From the NCBI GenBank assembly GCA_019454045.1, contig SKCR01033467.1, positions 496,001 through 560,000 of the forward strand: 64,000 bases of DNA. Reading direction: 5' to 3'. Positions 22,433 to 33,697 of this stretch are shown one piece after another. Origin of the DNA: Zanthoxylum bungeanum (lineage: Eukaryota; Streptophyta; Magnoliopsida; Sapindales; Rutaceae). The position numbers were made by a program, and so were the translations under genes. Within the stretch, counting starts at the first letter, position 1. Each line of letters begins with the position of its first letter. Under the pieces are notes generated by a model. The model saw only the letters and a program-made list of their open reading frames with translations. It was not told where the DNA came from and ran no database searches.

Positions 22433-24656
22433 AAAAAGAAAAAGAAGAGAGAATAATATTTTGTCTTAGGGAAATCATTTTGTTTATTCTATAATATCTT
22501 GCTGGCATTCATGAGCCTCCTAAAGTATCCCAATATGGTCCCAGAAGTTTTAATTTTTTAAGCTAACACACAAGATTTGGATCAAATCTGTCACTTTCAG
22601 ACAACTATTATTCATTCAAAATCAAAAAGACTAAAAGAGACAAAAATATAAAATATAAAATATAAAATATAAAAAAATAAAATCAGAAGAACTACATAAA
22701 TATAAACCAGTGAAATTAAAGAAATAAAAAGTGACGGCCAAACTTCCCAAAAGGTTGTACTCTTAATTAATATTCTTTATCAAAAGATACATAGCTGTCC
22801 ACGTTGAAAACCTGTCACTTCCTCTCCCTCAGCGACCTCCATTAAAGAAAAGAATGAAGCTCCAAGTACTCTTTACAGAGGCCAGCTTGTTTTGGGAGCA
22901 GTTTTCGCCATTGGATGCATTCATCAGGTTCTGGTAATAGTCTCAAGATTAGCATAATTTATTTGGATAATGGGATCCTTGCACATTCCTTTTGTGAAAG
23001 GATTGAGTCATTTTCCATTTCGTTTTTTTTTTTTTTTTTTTTTTTCCCGGGAAAGTTTCTTTTTTTTTTTGTGGTTGTTGGGTTGTTAACAAAGAGACTA
23101 AGATTTTCTTTTATTTATTGGTGAAATTAAATGCTTGATTTGTGGAAATTCCATTTTGTGCTTCTTTTTCTTGCTTGTAGGGAACAGATTGTATGCCACT
23201 GTTCTTTGTATTATGGGCCGCTGATTTAGGAAAATTATTAATTAAACTAAAAAAATAATAATAATAATATACCAAAAATTATTGCTCATCAATGGATAGA
23301 AGTAAGGCGGCGGAGATGGAAACTCTTGCCAAGTCATTCATGGTTGAAAAATGGTGTTACCTATTTGGCAGAACCAGCATGTGATTCTGTAGCCGACAGT
23401 TGAAATGTGCTGCACGTGCAGATATTCGAACTTAAGTGAAGTCGATAAAATCTCAGATTATCTAAAATTTTTATAAAAAAATATATATCTTAATCGATAA
23501 AATTCTAAACCCTTAATCCCGAAACCACACTCATTCAAAACTGCACATGCAGATATGCTATTCACAATCGTATCTTCTTTCTGTAACATGTGATTCTATA
23601 TGAGATTTTTAGTTAATATCTCAGTAGTTTTTATCAATTCAACTAATTTCTTTGAATTTTTTAAATTACCGATTCGATTTTTGTTATTTCTCAGGAAAGA
23701 ATATGATATAATGTAATAAGATAAGAAGGGGAGCTGAGACTTGACTTGACAGCCGTCACAGTCAGATATACCAAATCAAACGGTTGATGATGAGCCTCTG
23801 GTGGGTCCTAAACTAAACATTCATCATAAATCTCGTTTTTAAGAGAACGTACACGGCACCCAGATATAAAAGCTTGCAGTTTTTCCTCTGTGGGTTCCAT
23901 CCATTTTTTTTACTTCACAGTTTCACTATCTATTTTTAAGCTATTTCATTTCTCTTTGAAGCTAGCTGCGCATCAAAATTAATATTAATATTAATATTTA
24001 ATATATATATATATATTTTTTTGAAATATTAAAATCTCATAATTTGATGACCTTACTTATTGATCCAACATCAAGTGTACAAAGGTAATTTTGTAGGTGT
24101 TTGCAAGTTGAGACTGATAATGTCTTAAACTCTTAATTTATTTTCTATGAATCGGATCAAGTGATGCCTAGTAGAATTCGTAATTTTCTATGTCCTATCC
24201 TAACAGGATCTCATCATGTTCGATATGAGACTATAGAATGATGAAATGATTTTTTATACAAAAAATTAATCAAACAAGATGAGATTTTTATTTAGATTAT
24301 ATAAATAACACTTGCATCTAATCTCTCATTACCATCCTTCATTCTAAAAGGCATAAAGGATCTCGAAACCCAAATTTTGAAGTGAAGAACCGACGTGTGA
24401 TGTCAGATCAGAGCTGTGAGTTTTATTTTAGGCAGCAACCATTTCAGGAAAAAAAACAAACAAAGAAAAACAAAAAACCAGCAAAAGATGATTTTGATAA
24501 AAAAAAAATATTATGTACTTTAAAATACAACAAAAAGATTCACATGGGAGATAAATTTTTGTCCATATGATATACCGGATAATAAGAGACACTGATCAAT
24601 CTGTACTATGCTATTTTGTTCAATAGTTACCGATGCCATATTATAATGAACAATTG
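22433..24656. other. Intergenic DNA, no gene recognised
   Basis: Mostly AT-rich. Around 22830-22930 a short open stretch (SIKEKNEAPSTLYRGQ) could be a gene fragment but matches nothing I know. T-runs lie at 23023-23045. ATATAAAAGCTTGCAG at about 23865 looks like a TATA box with no gene after it. Confidence 0.35.
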
Positions 24657-24668
24657 CATCAACCACAT

Positions 24669-24942
24669 TTTTTTTTTGAATTACAATTCTACAGATATAC
24701 AATCTGAAATCTACTGGAATATTCAATACATACAATTATCGCACACCCAGACATCTACGTCTACTAAGAGACGAACCCTAACCGAAAATATCTACTCTCA
24801 CTCAAATAATCCGGGAGAAATACACTCCAAAATCCCAATTTTTGGGATTGGAGACAAGAGTCCCAACAGAGTCCTTGCTGGGACTCGAACACATGTTCTC
24901 CCCTTTGGGGGAGAACATGTGCCATGAGCCCCAGTGGCATAA
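24669..24942 (-). mobile_element. tRNA-related SINE (family S2)
   Basis: Poly-T at its left end (24669) is the A-tail of a minus-strand insert. Flanked by CATCAACCACAT (24657-24668) and CATCAATCACAT (24943-24954), one mismatch. The minus strand has a B-box-like TGTTCGAGTCCCAGC. A duplicated copy of the flanking DNA at about 26850-26900 lacks the insert and shows the empty site. Near its 5' end is a hairpin with a 14-bp stem, CACATGTTCTCCCC pairing across TTT (about 24891-24923). Confidence 0.85.
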
Positions 24943-25118
24943 CATCAATCACATAATATGGCAAGTCTTATTTCTTCTCAGGAAATAATTTTATAAAGTA
25001 ATCTTAATAAGTAATCAGTGTCTCTAAAGGATGTGATTTGGTGGCAAACGACATAAAATTTGATTGTCAGATTCTGAATTCGAATTAATTAGTACATTTA
25101 CCTGCTCCGTTTAAGCTC

Positions 25119-26739
25119 TGTTGATGGGTGATTTTCGTCCCAGGTAAGGGTGTGCATCAGTCGGTTCGGTCGGTTAATCCTTGATTTTTTAACCGTAACC
25201 GAAATTTTCGGTTAAATAAAAATGTGACCGATTTAACTAATTTATGACACATAACCATTAATCAATTAACCATTATATTTCGATCGGTTTGTGGTTAATT
25301 CGGTTATTAACCAATCCAATAAATTAAAATTTAATATTTTTTTAATAATTTTTAATTAATAAAATTATATATGATGTAGGTCGGTTCTATCGATTTTTTC
25401 GGAACGTTTCAACCGGTCGAACCACCGACGCATTAAATTTTTTGGATCACTAATTCGATCACATATCCGACACTAATTCGATCACATATCTGATTCTAAA
25501 AATACCGATTCTAACTAACATTTGATTAAATATATATATATATATATATATATATTTAATTACATGCGAGAGAAATATTTTTTAAACCCTCGATGATTGT
25601 CACGGCCTCAGATTTCCTTCCAAACCTGTCATGTTAGAAATTTTAAGGGTCATGAATCCACCACGATGCAAAATCTACACATTTAAAATTTATGTATTTT
25701 TACCTTTAAATTATTGAGAGAAATTAAAAAGAGTAAAAAACCAAGCTGTTAATGCAGCTTGTCATTTGAATTTTATCAAATTTATTTTCGGGTAGTATTA
25801 TAAAATCAATATGACTACAACCAATTGAGAGTTTACATGCAGACTATCTTAACTCTAAAAGTTAAAGGATTCGCACCCGCTAATATATATATATATATAT
25901 ATATATAGTTTAATTTCGGTTAATCGGTCGGTTCGGTTATACGAATCTCATAACCATAACCGAAACGAATAACCGAAAAAGTGAGAGATTGTTTTTATTG
26001 CGAAAACTAACTCGGCCGACCTGTTTGAAGAGAGGTCAACACGAAACCGAGATGTTTGCCTTTCAAGTTTTTACAAGAGGTGCTCACCATTTTCGTTACA
26101 AATTTTACTATATATTTTTCCATCCCCTACAAATAAATTCAACTTATCTTTATATACTCAATAGTTACAATACTGTTACCATGCCTCAATAACACCACCC
26201 ACGTGATTTTCGACTGATTGATGGGCTATTTGCCCCAAGATTATCGTCACCAAAAGTAAGGCTGCCGTCTGACGGCCTATCACATCAACTTATTTTCTCC
26301 GCTGTCACACGCAATAATAATGATGACAATCTGTAAAGAGCCTTCAAGTTGTGACACGTGTCGGAGGGAAAAGTCCAAACTACTCTGATCTCACGTCGGT
26401 CTTCAAGAGGTCGGCCAAACGATCTGACGATCTGCCCAAACTGCTCCCGTCCGGACCCAGAATATCCGAGCTTATCTGCTTGTTCTATGAGGTAAGATAA
26501 GACCAAACCGAGCTTCCGGTCTACTGTGGTCGGCCTCAGCTCTGATGTTGTCGGTCTCTGAAATCTATGTCATGATGTGTCCTATGGTCGGCCGGTTCCG
26601 AGAAGGAAGTGTTCGGACTTTCTGACTGTCCAAGGAATGACTAATACATCTGAATATCTGATCCTCCAAAAATGGGAAATTCCCTCTCTGCCCTTGACGA
26701 ACTGTTCGAATACCTTAGTCGCATAAATTCCCATCAACA
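25119..26739. repeat. Solo LTR, family 2, with a nested repeat
   Basis: Begins TGTTGATGGGTGATTTTCG and ends CCCATCAACA. Flanked by AGCTC and AACTC, a 5-bp duplication with one mismatch; the SINE context predicts AACTC as the original. Bases about 25146-25980 are foreign repeat DNA that replaces about 150 bp of the LTR, compared with the copy at 26942. Confidence 0.82.
25146..25980. mobile_element. Repeat nested in LTR, GGTTCGGTCGGTTAA-rich
   Basis: Begins AAGGGTGTGCATCAGTCGG and ends in CCATAACCGAAACGAATAACCG. Dense in CGGTT and AACCG words that pair with each other, as in the palindromic non-autonomous DNA elements that start GGGTGTGCA. The matching terminal repeat (TGCACACCC) is absent from the right end, so it is probably truncated. 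Contains AT dinucleotide runs at about 25530-25555 and 25884-25907. Confidence 0.55.
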
Positions 26740-26941
26740 AACTCGAAATAAGTGATTTGACGGCGAGTCCTATTTCTTCTCAAGAAATAATTTTATAAAG
26801 TAATCGTAATAAGTAATCAGTGTCTCTAAAGTAATCGTAATAAGTTACTGATGCCATATTATAATGAACAATAGCATCAACCACATAATATGGCAAGTCT
26901 TATTTCTTTTCAGGAAATAATTTTATAAAGTAATCGTAATA

Positions 26942-27865
26942 AATTTTCATCCCGGGGGGAGTTTCGAGATAACCCCCGAGACAATCCTCCTTCAACCCTG
27001 AATTTGTTTGGTTATGGGGAGACCAAAGGTAAATACAGCATAAAATGAAAATAAACACACAAAGTCGACAATGAGAGTTTTAACGTGGTTCGGCGGAGCA
27101 AGTCCCTACGCCCACGGGCACAAAGTGAGGGGTTGTTTTTATTGCGAAAACTAACTCGGCCGACCTGTTTGAAGAGAGGTCAACACGAAACCGAGTTGTT
27201 TGTCTTTCAAGTTTTTACAAGAGGTGCTCGCCCTTTTCGTTACATAATTTACTATCTATTTTTCCATCTCCTACAAATAAATTCAACTTCTCTTTGTATA
27301 CTCAAGAGTTACAATACTGTTACCATGCCTCAATAACACCACCCACGTGATTTTCGACTGATTGATTAGCTCTCTGCCCCAAGACTGTCGTCGCCGAAAG
27401 CAAGACTGCCGTCTGACGGCCTATCACATCAACCTATTTTCTCCGCTGCCACACGCAATAATAATGATAACAGCCTGTAAAGAGCCTTCAAGTTGTGACA
27501 CGTGTCAGAGGGAAAAGTCCAAACTACTATGATCCCACGTCGGTCTTCAAGAGGTCGGCCAAACAATCTGCCGATCTGCCCAAACTGCTCCCGTCCTGAC
27601 CCAGAATATCCGAGCTTATCCGCTTGTTCGAGGAGGTAAGATAAGACCAAACTGAGCTTCCGGTCTACTGTGGTCGGCATCGGCTCTGATGTTGTCGGTT
27701 TCTGAAATCTATGTCATGCTGTGTCCTCTGGTCGGCCGGTTCCGAGAAGGAACTGTTCGGACTCTCCGACTGTCCGATGACTGACTAATACATCTGAACA
27801 TCTGATCCTCTAAAAATGAGAAATTTCATCTATGCCCTTGCCGAACTATTCGAATATCTTAGTCG
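26942..27865. repeat. LTR, family 2, both ends trimmed
   Basis: Closely similar to 25981-26720 over its right part, and includes the part missing there (CCGAGACAATCC ... TTTAACGTGGTTCGGCGG ... ACGCCCACGGGCAC). It lacks the TGTTGATGGGTG start and the ATCAACA end. The S1 SINE tail follows directly (27866-27907). Confidence 0.82.
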
Positions 27866-27907
27866 CAGTGATTTGACGGCGAAATTTCTAACGTTAAAAA
27901 AAAAAAA
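27866..27907 (+). repeat. SINE S1 3' tail
   Basis: CAGTGATTTGACGGCGAAATTTC followed by an A-run: the same SINE 3' end that follows the LTR at 25119. Indicates that the SINE-plus-LTR nest was duplicated as a block. Confidence 0.7.
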
Positions 27908-28445
27908 CCATATCATTTTACTGGTTGGCTTAAACTCGATAATTTTTAAGAAAATGAAAGCCCAACCATCCTCATAAGGCTTTATTTTTAAAGTTGGGAA
28001 TACAAATTAATAATTCATTTGATAATATTTAAAATTATATTTAAAAAAATATGATAGTATATTTAAAAATAAAAATAAAGTAGCAATAAAAACACTTTTA
28101 GGAGATGACCGTAGTTCTCGTATTTATAATGGCTTGCCGGACTTGATGAACAAGACAAAGACATACACCGTGTTTGGCTCCACTTTATCCACTTGGCATT
28201 TCATTTGGGTTCTGTTTGGTTGGATCTTTTTCTTTTTTATTTATTTTATATAGGTTGGTATTAGAGATGACAATTAATGAGAAAAGATTAAGATTTATTA
28301 ATCCCAATTTCAATTATGAATTTACGATCAAAAATCATCTTAAATATCATATTAATTTTAAAATTAAGATGAAAATTTATTTCAAATCTCAAATAAAATA
28401 ATTTGATATTCCAAAGTAATTTTTTTTTACCCTTCCTATTTGGTA
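27908..28445. other. AT-rich intergenic DNA
   Basis: No gene or clear repeat recognised. Confidence 0.35.
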
Positions 28446-28457
28446 CTTTTAACCTTT

Positions 28458-28569
28458 GGAAACCACGCCACCAAACCATCCATTCTGGGCCACGGCGCAG
28501 GTAAAACCACCGGCTGTCCCAGGCTCTTATAAGGTGAGATCCTGAACCCTACCCCACGAAGTAATACCC
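28458..28569 (-). mobile_element. SINE S1, internally deleted
   Basis: Minus-strand S1 copy of 112 bp flanked by a perfect 12-bp duplication CTTTTAACCTTT (28446-28457 and 28570-28581). Compared with 22032-22209 it lacks the stretch holding the B box, and it lacks an A-tail. Confidence 0.85.
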
Positions 28570-28581
28570 CTTTTAACCTTT

Positions 28582-29369
28582 TTAGTTGAAACATCCCACT
28601 CATTTTCATCGACTCTATAAGGTATATCAATAAATGGGAATCACAAGTGGGAGCATTCAAGTTCTGTATCCACATGAATTTCTTTCATTTTTTTAAAAAA
28701 AAAAATATCCGGACTATATTATAACAAAATAATAATTCAATAGCTATAGCTGCGGATTTTCGAGGGGATTCGAATTTCACTAATTTTTTTTTATCAAATT
28801 GAAATAATTGAAACTCACTTAATATAAATATCACCATATTATAATAATATAATATTTTTTTAAAAAAAGTAAAAGAATAGACACAATAAGACTATAAAAA
28901 AAATGACTATTTTTTTTTTATGTATAAGAGTAGACAAAATAAGAATATTAGAAATAAATATTTTTTTTAGATAAATTTATTATTCATTTTAAAAAATAAT
29001 TGTTTATGCGAATTGTAACAACAAAAAATACAAATTCACGGAATTTTACACCAAATAATGGCGAGATCTGCCGACAAAAATGAAAGGAAAAAAAAAACTA
29101 TAATTTTCTTCCAGTTGTTAAAAATTGGATAAAAATTAAGAAAAAATAAAATAATAAAAAAGGGGGAGGGGGGGTCGTTTTCAGTAATTGCTTGCACCAT
29201 AGACTTTGTTTCCCTGAGTTTGAAGATGAGCACGAAACTATCATCAACTACCCACAGATAAAACTTTTAACAAAAACAAGAAGGAACCCATTTTATCAAA
29301 TTCCAGTTTTGTTTCTTCAAAAAGCAAAAAGGAACAAACTTTGTAGAGAAAGCTGTCACCTTCATTCAA
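28582..29369. other. WRKY gene promoter and AT-rich flank
   Basis: AT-rich; the last 150-200 bases are the presumed leader of the WRKY gene. No other feature seen. Confidence 0.4.
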
Positions 29370-32300
29370 ATGGCAAGTGGGAAAGAAGCAGCTGACGACT
29401 CTACGGTGAAGAAGCGACCGACAATCATACTCCCACCTCGTCCTTCTGTGGAGTCTCTATATGGGTCTGGTTTGAGCCCTGGTCCCATGACTTTGGTGTC
29501 TAGTTTCTTTGCTGACGACTTTAACAATCAATCTTTCTCTCAGCTTCTTGCTGGAGCCATGGCTTCTCCATTGGCAGTCAAGCAAGCTCACAGCTTTTTG
29601 GTTGATAATAATAAAGTTGGGGATGGGGATGAGAAGAGTTGTGGGTTTAAAGAAAGTAGGCCAAGGAGTTTGGTGATTGCTAGGTCTCCATTGTTTACTG
29701 TTCCTCCTGGGTTAAGCCCTTCTGGGTTGCTTAATTCACCTGGGTTCTTTTCACCTCAGGTAATGATTTGATGAATTGTTGTGTTGCTTTTGTGTTTTTG
29801 ATATTTGGGGTGTTTTGTTTGCTGTTTTTTGTGCCAAAAATGGAGTTTTTTTTTTTTTTTTTTTATGATTTGGGAATTTATGGATTTTGTTTGAGATAGT
29901 GGTAATAAGTTGTGAAGAAACATGTTGCCTTGAAACTTTGCTTGTTTTGTTCATTTTCAGAGTCTATGATTTGTTTAGAGATTGGGTTTAGTTGAATTTC
30001 TTATTCTATGATGATTATGGATTGTTTTGAAATTGCTTCTTTAATTGTTTTGGTTAAGTGGGAGTGTGAATAATGGAATTTGGTAATTGTCTTGAATTCT
30101 CAATGTCTTAATTCTTATAAGCAAGTGTTTTTGATATTGGTTTCCCAAGATTTTCAATCCTAAATTTTTACTATTTGTCGACAAAGATTAGATGCACAAA
30201 GAGCAACATGTCCGCAATGGCTCATGTGTCTCTGTAGGGCTGCTAACAGACCTTAATTTGTTTCTGTATCGATACTGATAGACAGAAGCTGCTTGTGTTT
30301 GTATCAGACATTCATTGTATTTGTATATTCGAATCCATACAGAGTCCATTTGGAATGTCCCACCAGCAGGCGTTGGCAACAGTTACAGCTCAGGCGTTGC
30401 TATCACAATCTCATAGGCACGTGCAAGCTGAATATCAACCTTCATTTTTATCGGCTGCAGAGTCATTGAATTGTTTTCCATCCGTCACTCTAGATGAAGC
30501 TTCGCAACAGCAGATGCCACCTGCAACCTCAGACCTTCAAAGTACTGTGATGGACCCTTCGGATGTGTCTCATTCTGATGGGAAACAGCTACATCCCTCT
30601 GCTGTGGACAAACCTGCTGATGATGGCTACAACTGGCGTAAATATGGGCAGAAGCCAATTAAGGGCAGTGAATATCCACGAAGCTACTATAAATGTACAT
30701 ATGTGAATTGCCCAGTCACGAAGAAAGTTGAGCGTTCCTTGAAGGGTCAGATAACTCAGATTATCTACAAAAATGAGCACAACCATGAAAAGCCTCAACT
30801 CAGTAAACGTGCAAAATATAGTAATGATGTAAATGAAAATATTAGTTCTCAGGCTAAGCCTGAACCTGTTTCACAAGGTCAAATTGTACAGGCTCGTTCA
30901 GTTCCAAGAAGTAATCAGGAATCTACTCAAGCAGACCCCATAAATCTTGCTGAGTCTAGTAACAGTGAGGAGCTAGGTGATACTGGTAATAGAAAAGAGG
31001 GAGTGGATGATGAGCCGAACCCTAAGAGAAGGCAAGTTGCAAAATTGTAATGTACCTAATCATACAGATACTGTTCTTTATTTTTCCCAATTTTGAGTTT
31101 GCTTGCCTTGGAAACCAGGAACATTGCTGCAGAATCAGAGGTAGCTTTGTCTCATAGGACAGTAACAGAACCAAAGATCATTGTGCAAACAAGAAGTGAA
31201 GTTGATCTTTTAGATGATGGCTTCAGGTGGCGCAAGTATGGGCAGAAAGTGGTAAAAGGGAATCCCCATCCAAGGTAGTAATTTGGTTACTTATCTATTT
31301 GTTTGAATTTTGTTTTAATGATTCACTTCATGCTAGTGGATTCTTGGGAATTTTCTGCTGAATATATATCCCAAAGGTGTTGCTCAGTAAAAGTGACACA
31401 ACTCAAACCATAGAGGTGGCCCGGTATTAAATTAATTAATAGAGGTCATAGGGAGTCATCTCTCTCTCTCTTTCAACAAAAAATTCTGGTTTTTGAGTCA
31501 TGAATTGTAGAACAATTAACAGTTAGAAGTTTATATTGTGCTGGATTTTAGAGGTGAAGAAATGATTTTTTGGTATGCTTTTCACTGAATCATCATGTAA
31601 TGATAACCTATTGCATCAAAATTTGTCTATTTGTTCAACCTGACAATCACCTAAAGCTTTTTTTTTTTTTTGAAGATGAAATTCATTCATATATAAAACA
31701 TCAGAAAGATGTAAATACATAGCCATAAGAGCTCGAATACAAACTTAGGATATCATAAAACTCAAGCTAAGTTAGGATGAAACCTAACAAATAAAAACAA
31801 TTTATGTATAATGTGATTCTCGTAACCAGCAGGAGTACATATTCACACTTAAAACTACTTAGGTATAGGAGGAATTACGGAATCAGCATATTCCCACCTA
31901 AGCCTAAACGCAACGTCGGTGACTATATACTCCTAAATAGAAGTGAACCAATATAATACATACATTGTATAGAAAACTGTTACAACAACATTCAATTAAT
32001 TTAACACATAACAAAGCAGATAAATAAGGTTATACAAACGACCCGAACCATCATATGCTCGCATAATCAGATCTACCCATTTTGCTTGCATCAAAGCTCT
32101 TGAGTGTTGAAGAAAAGACTATTATTTCTGCAAAATACTATCTTGCTTGTCCATGGATCTTTCCTTTTTCTCTTTTTTGTATCTTTTATTTGTATCCATG
32201 TTATTTTGTTTCCTTGACCATTTCATGCCACTGGTACTATATAAACTCCCCTGTGTTCTATCAATGTGATGGGGACTTTTATGATGCATTGAAATATATC

Positions 32301-32585
32301 TGCAGGAGTTACTACAAATGCACCAATCCCGGGTGCAATGTTCGGAAGCATGTTGAGAGAGCTCCAACAGATCCTAAAGCTGTGATTACTACCTATGAAG
32401 GGAAACATAACCATGATGTTCCAGCAGCAAAAAACAGCAGCCACGCTGCAGCCAACAACAATGCAACACAGCTGAAACCAAACAAGGTGGTGACTGAGAA
32501 GCACCCATTACTTAAAGACATGGATTTCGGAAACGACCAAAGACCAGTGCTTCTGCGGCTGAAAGAAGAGCAAATCATAGTGTAA
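29370..32585 (+). CDS. Group I WRKY transcription factor (WRKY3/4/58-like)
   Basis: Nuclear regulator binding W-box DNA (TTGAC core). Exons 29370-29759, 30343-31031, 31119-31274 and 32306-32585 give 504 aa. The N-terminal region has the [12 protein letters not shown] and [13 protein letters not shown] motifs of the WRKY3/4 subgroup. The N-terminal WRKY domain ([22 protein letters not shown] ... HNH) lies wholly in exon 2. The C-terminal domain ([22 protein letters not shown] ... HNH) is split after NPHPR by the intron typical of this position. A basic KRR cluster stands between the domains. The second intron has a GC donor: AAG then GCAAGT at 31032. Intron 3 (1,031 bp) holds a LINE-like insert. 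Two intact zinc-binding WRKY domains suggest a working factor; target genes are unknown. Confidence 0.94.
31659..32092 (-). mobile_element. LINE- or SINE-like retroposon in WRKY intron 3
   Basis: Starts with a T-run and TGAAGATGAAATTCATTCAT, which reversed is ATGAATGAATTTCATCTTCA plus A-tail, a common 3' end of plant LINEs. Short direct repeats AAAGCT flank it (31653-31658 and 32093-32098). Only a 3' fragment, no coding sequence. Confidence 0.55.
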
Positions 32586-33429
32586 AAGTCCTCTGCCAAA
32601 ATCTGTCAAGTGATCACACTATATACTGTTTCAGAAGCTGATACCAGCAAAACCAATGGGGTACAAGCTAAGAAGTATCCTCAAGGTGTAAGGAATCATA
32701 TGCAAAGATCATGGCCCTTCAGTGATAAAGCTTCTGGTGTGCATTTCTAGTTACCAAGTTAACCTTCCAAGGGAACCTGTTGTTGTACATTTTGGCAAGT
32801 AATATTTGGGTATGATTTGTCACATTATAATGTAGTATTATTTCCCATAAAAAAAATTTGGAAGTTTTTTGGCTGATAAATAAATTACAGCCCTTCGTTT
32901 GTTATTGTGATAAGAAAAATGTGATGAACATTATTATGAAACTTTGATTTATGTTAAAAAAAATAATTGCGATATGTTTTTTAAATATTTTGATGGGAAA
33001 AATCTAAAATTTTTAATTTTTGTAAAATTTAATTTAAAATAAAAAAAATCACAATTTCTCATCATTAATAAAACTGTGTTTCGACACAATCACAATTTTA
33101 TCAACCAAACAGACCCAAATTATGTGCCTTCAGAATAAGGTGCAAATGGATGTTTTTAACAGTCTATCAATGTGTGCTTTTCCCTTGACTCATTTCCAAA
33201 ACCCTAATTTCATTTTTGCAGAAAAGATCAAAATTGCACATTTCAAAACCAGAAATTTTCCAATTTCTCTTCTAATGTCGAGTATTACACAGGATTAACG
33301 AGAAACGAATCCATTTTGAGGAAAAGTTATCTCCTTTAATTGAAACTTATAAATAACAAAAAAAAAAAAAAAAAATTCAACAAAAAAGGAAAAAATAAAA
33401 TAATTGAAATGAATGTAGGGTAATCCCCT
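32586..33429. other. WRKY 3' UTR and AT-rich flank
   Basis: Presumed 3' UTR to about 32850. The rest is AT-rich with A-runs (33358-33376). No gene seen. Confidence 0.4.
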
Positions 33430-33625
33430 CGCTTTGGCTACAATAACTAAAGCAACAAAGCGGCCATGGAGTCCCCAGTTGCTTAATATGCGCCTATCAC
33501 ACTAACGTGCGCCACTTGATACCTTCTCTCAGTGGAATACCACGCCACCTCTAGCTGAAGAGGTAAGCGCTCGGCCTTAGGCGCTATTAGGGTTTCGCCC
33601 TTCAGACCCATCTGTATTTATAGAC
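33430..33625. other. GC-richer block with tRNA-like and promoter-like signals
   Basis: Stands out from its AT-rich surroundings. Plus strand 33552-33605 reads like the D-arm to T-arm part of a tRNA: TAGCTGAAGAGGTAAGCGC, then CTCGGCCTTAGGCGC, then AGGGTTTCGCCCT. The acceptor stem does not pair and the T-loop is short, so it is not a working tRNA. On the minus strand a TATA-like TCTATAAATA (about 33616-33625) precedes GAAACCCTAAT and a 43-codon frame starting MGLKGETLIAPK. Function unknown; a decayed SINE head is the simplest reading. Confidence 0.35.
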
Positions 33626-33697
33626 GCAGAGAGGAAATCCTAATTTTCTTTCTTTTCCATTTTTGCCACCGTTATTTTTGAGATTGAGCAGTATGGT

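Larger units (their letters stand above)
25028..26767 (+). mobile_element. SINE S1 copy split by an LTR
   Basis: 25028-25118 is the 5' part (AGGATGTGATTTGGTGGC ... TGAATTCGAATT ... TGCTCCGTTTAA) and 26745-26767 the 3' part (GAAATAAGTGATTTGACGGCGAG). Together they align with the uninterrupted S1 copy at 43250-43424. The LTR at 25119 lies exactly between them. Confidence 0.8.

Noticed and set aside
22830..23240. Possible gene fragment (SIKEKNEAPSTLYRGQ and a later GTDCMPLFFVLW)
   Set aside because: Two short open stretches with weak splice signals and no family I recognise; not enough for a gene call.
25989..27680. Frames of 67-83 codons repeated in both family-2 LTRs
   Set aside because: They recur because the LTR recurs; non-coding LTR DNA with no protein family.
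33430..33625. Telomerase RNA gene on the minus strand
   Set aside because: The AAACCCTAA would lie almost at the transcript start for a polymerase III promoter, no upstream sequence element was seen, and no pseudoknot could be shown; kept only as a question in the findings.
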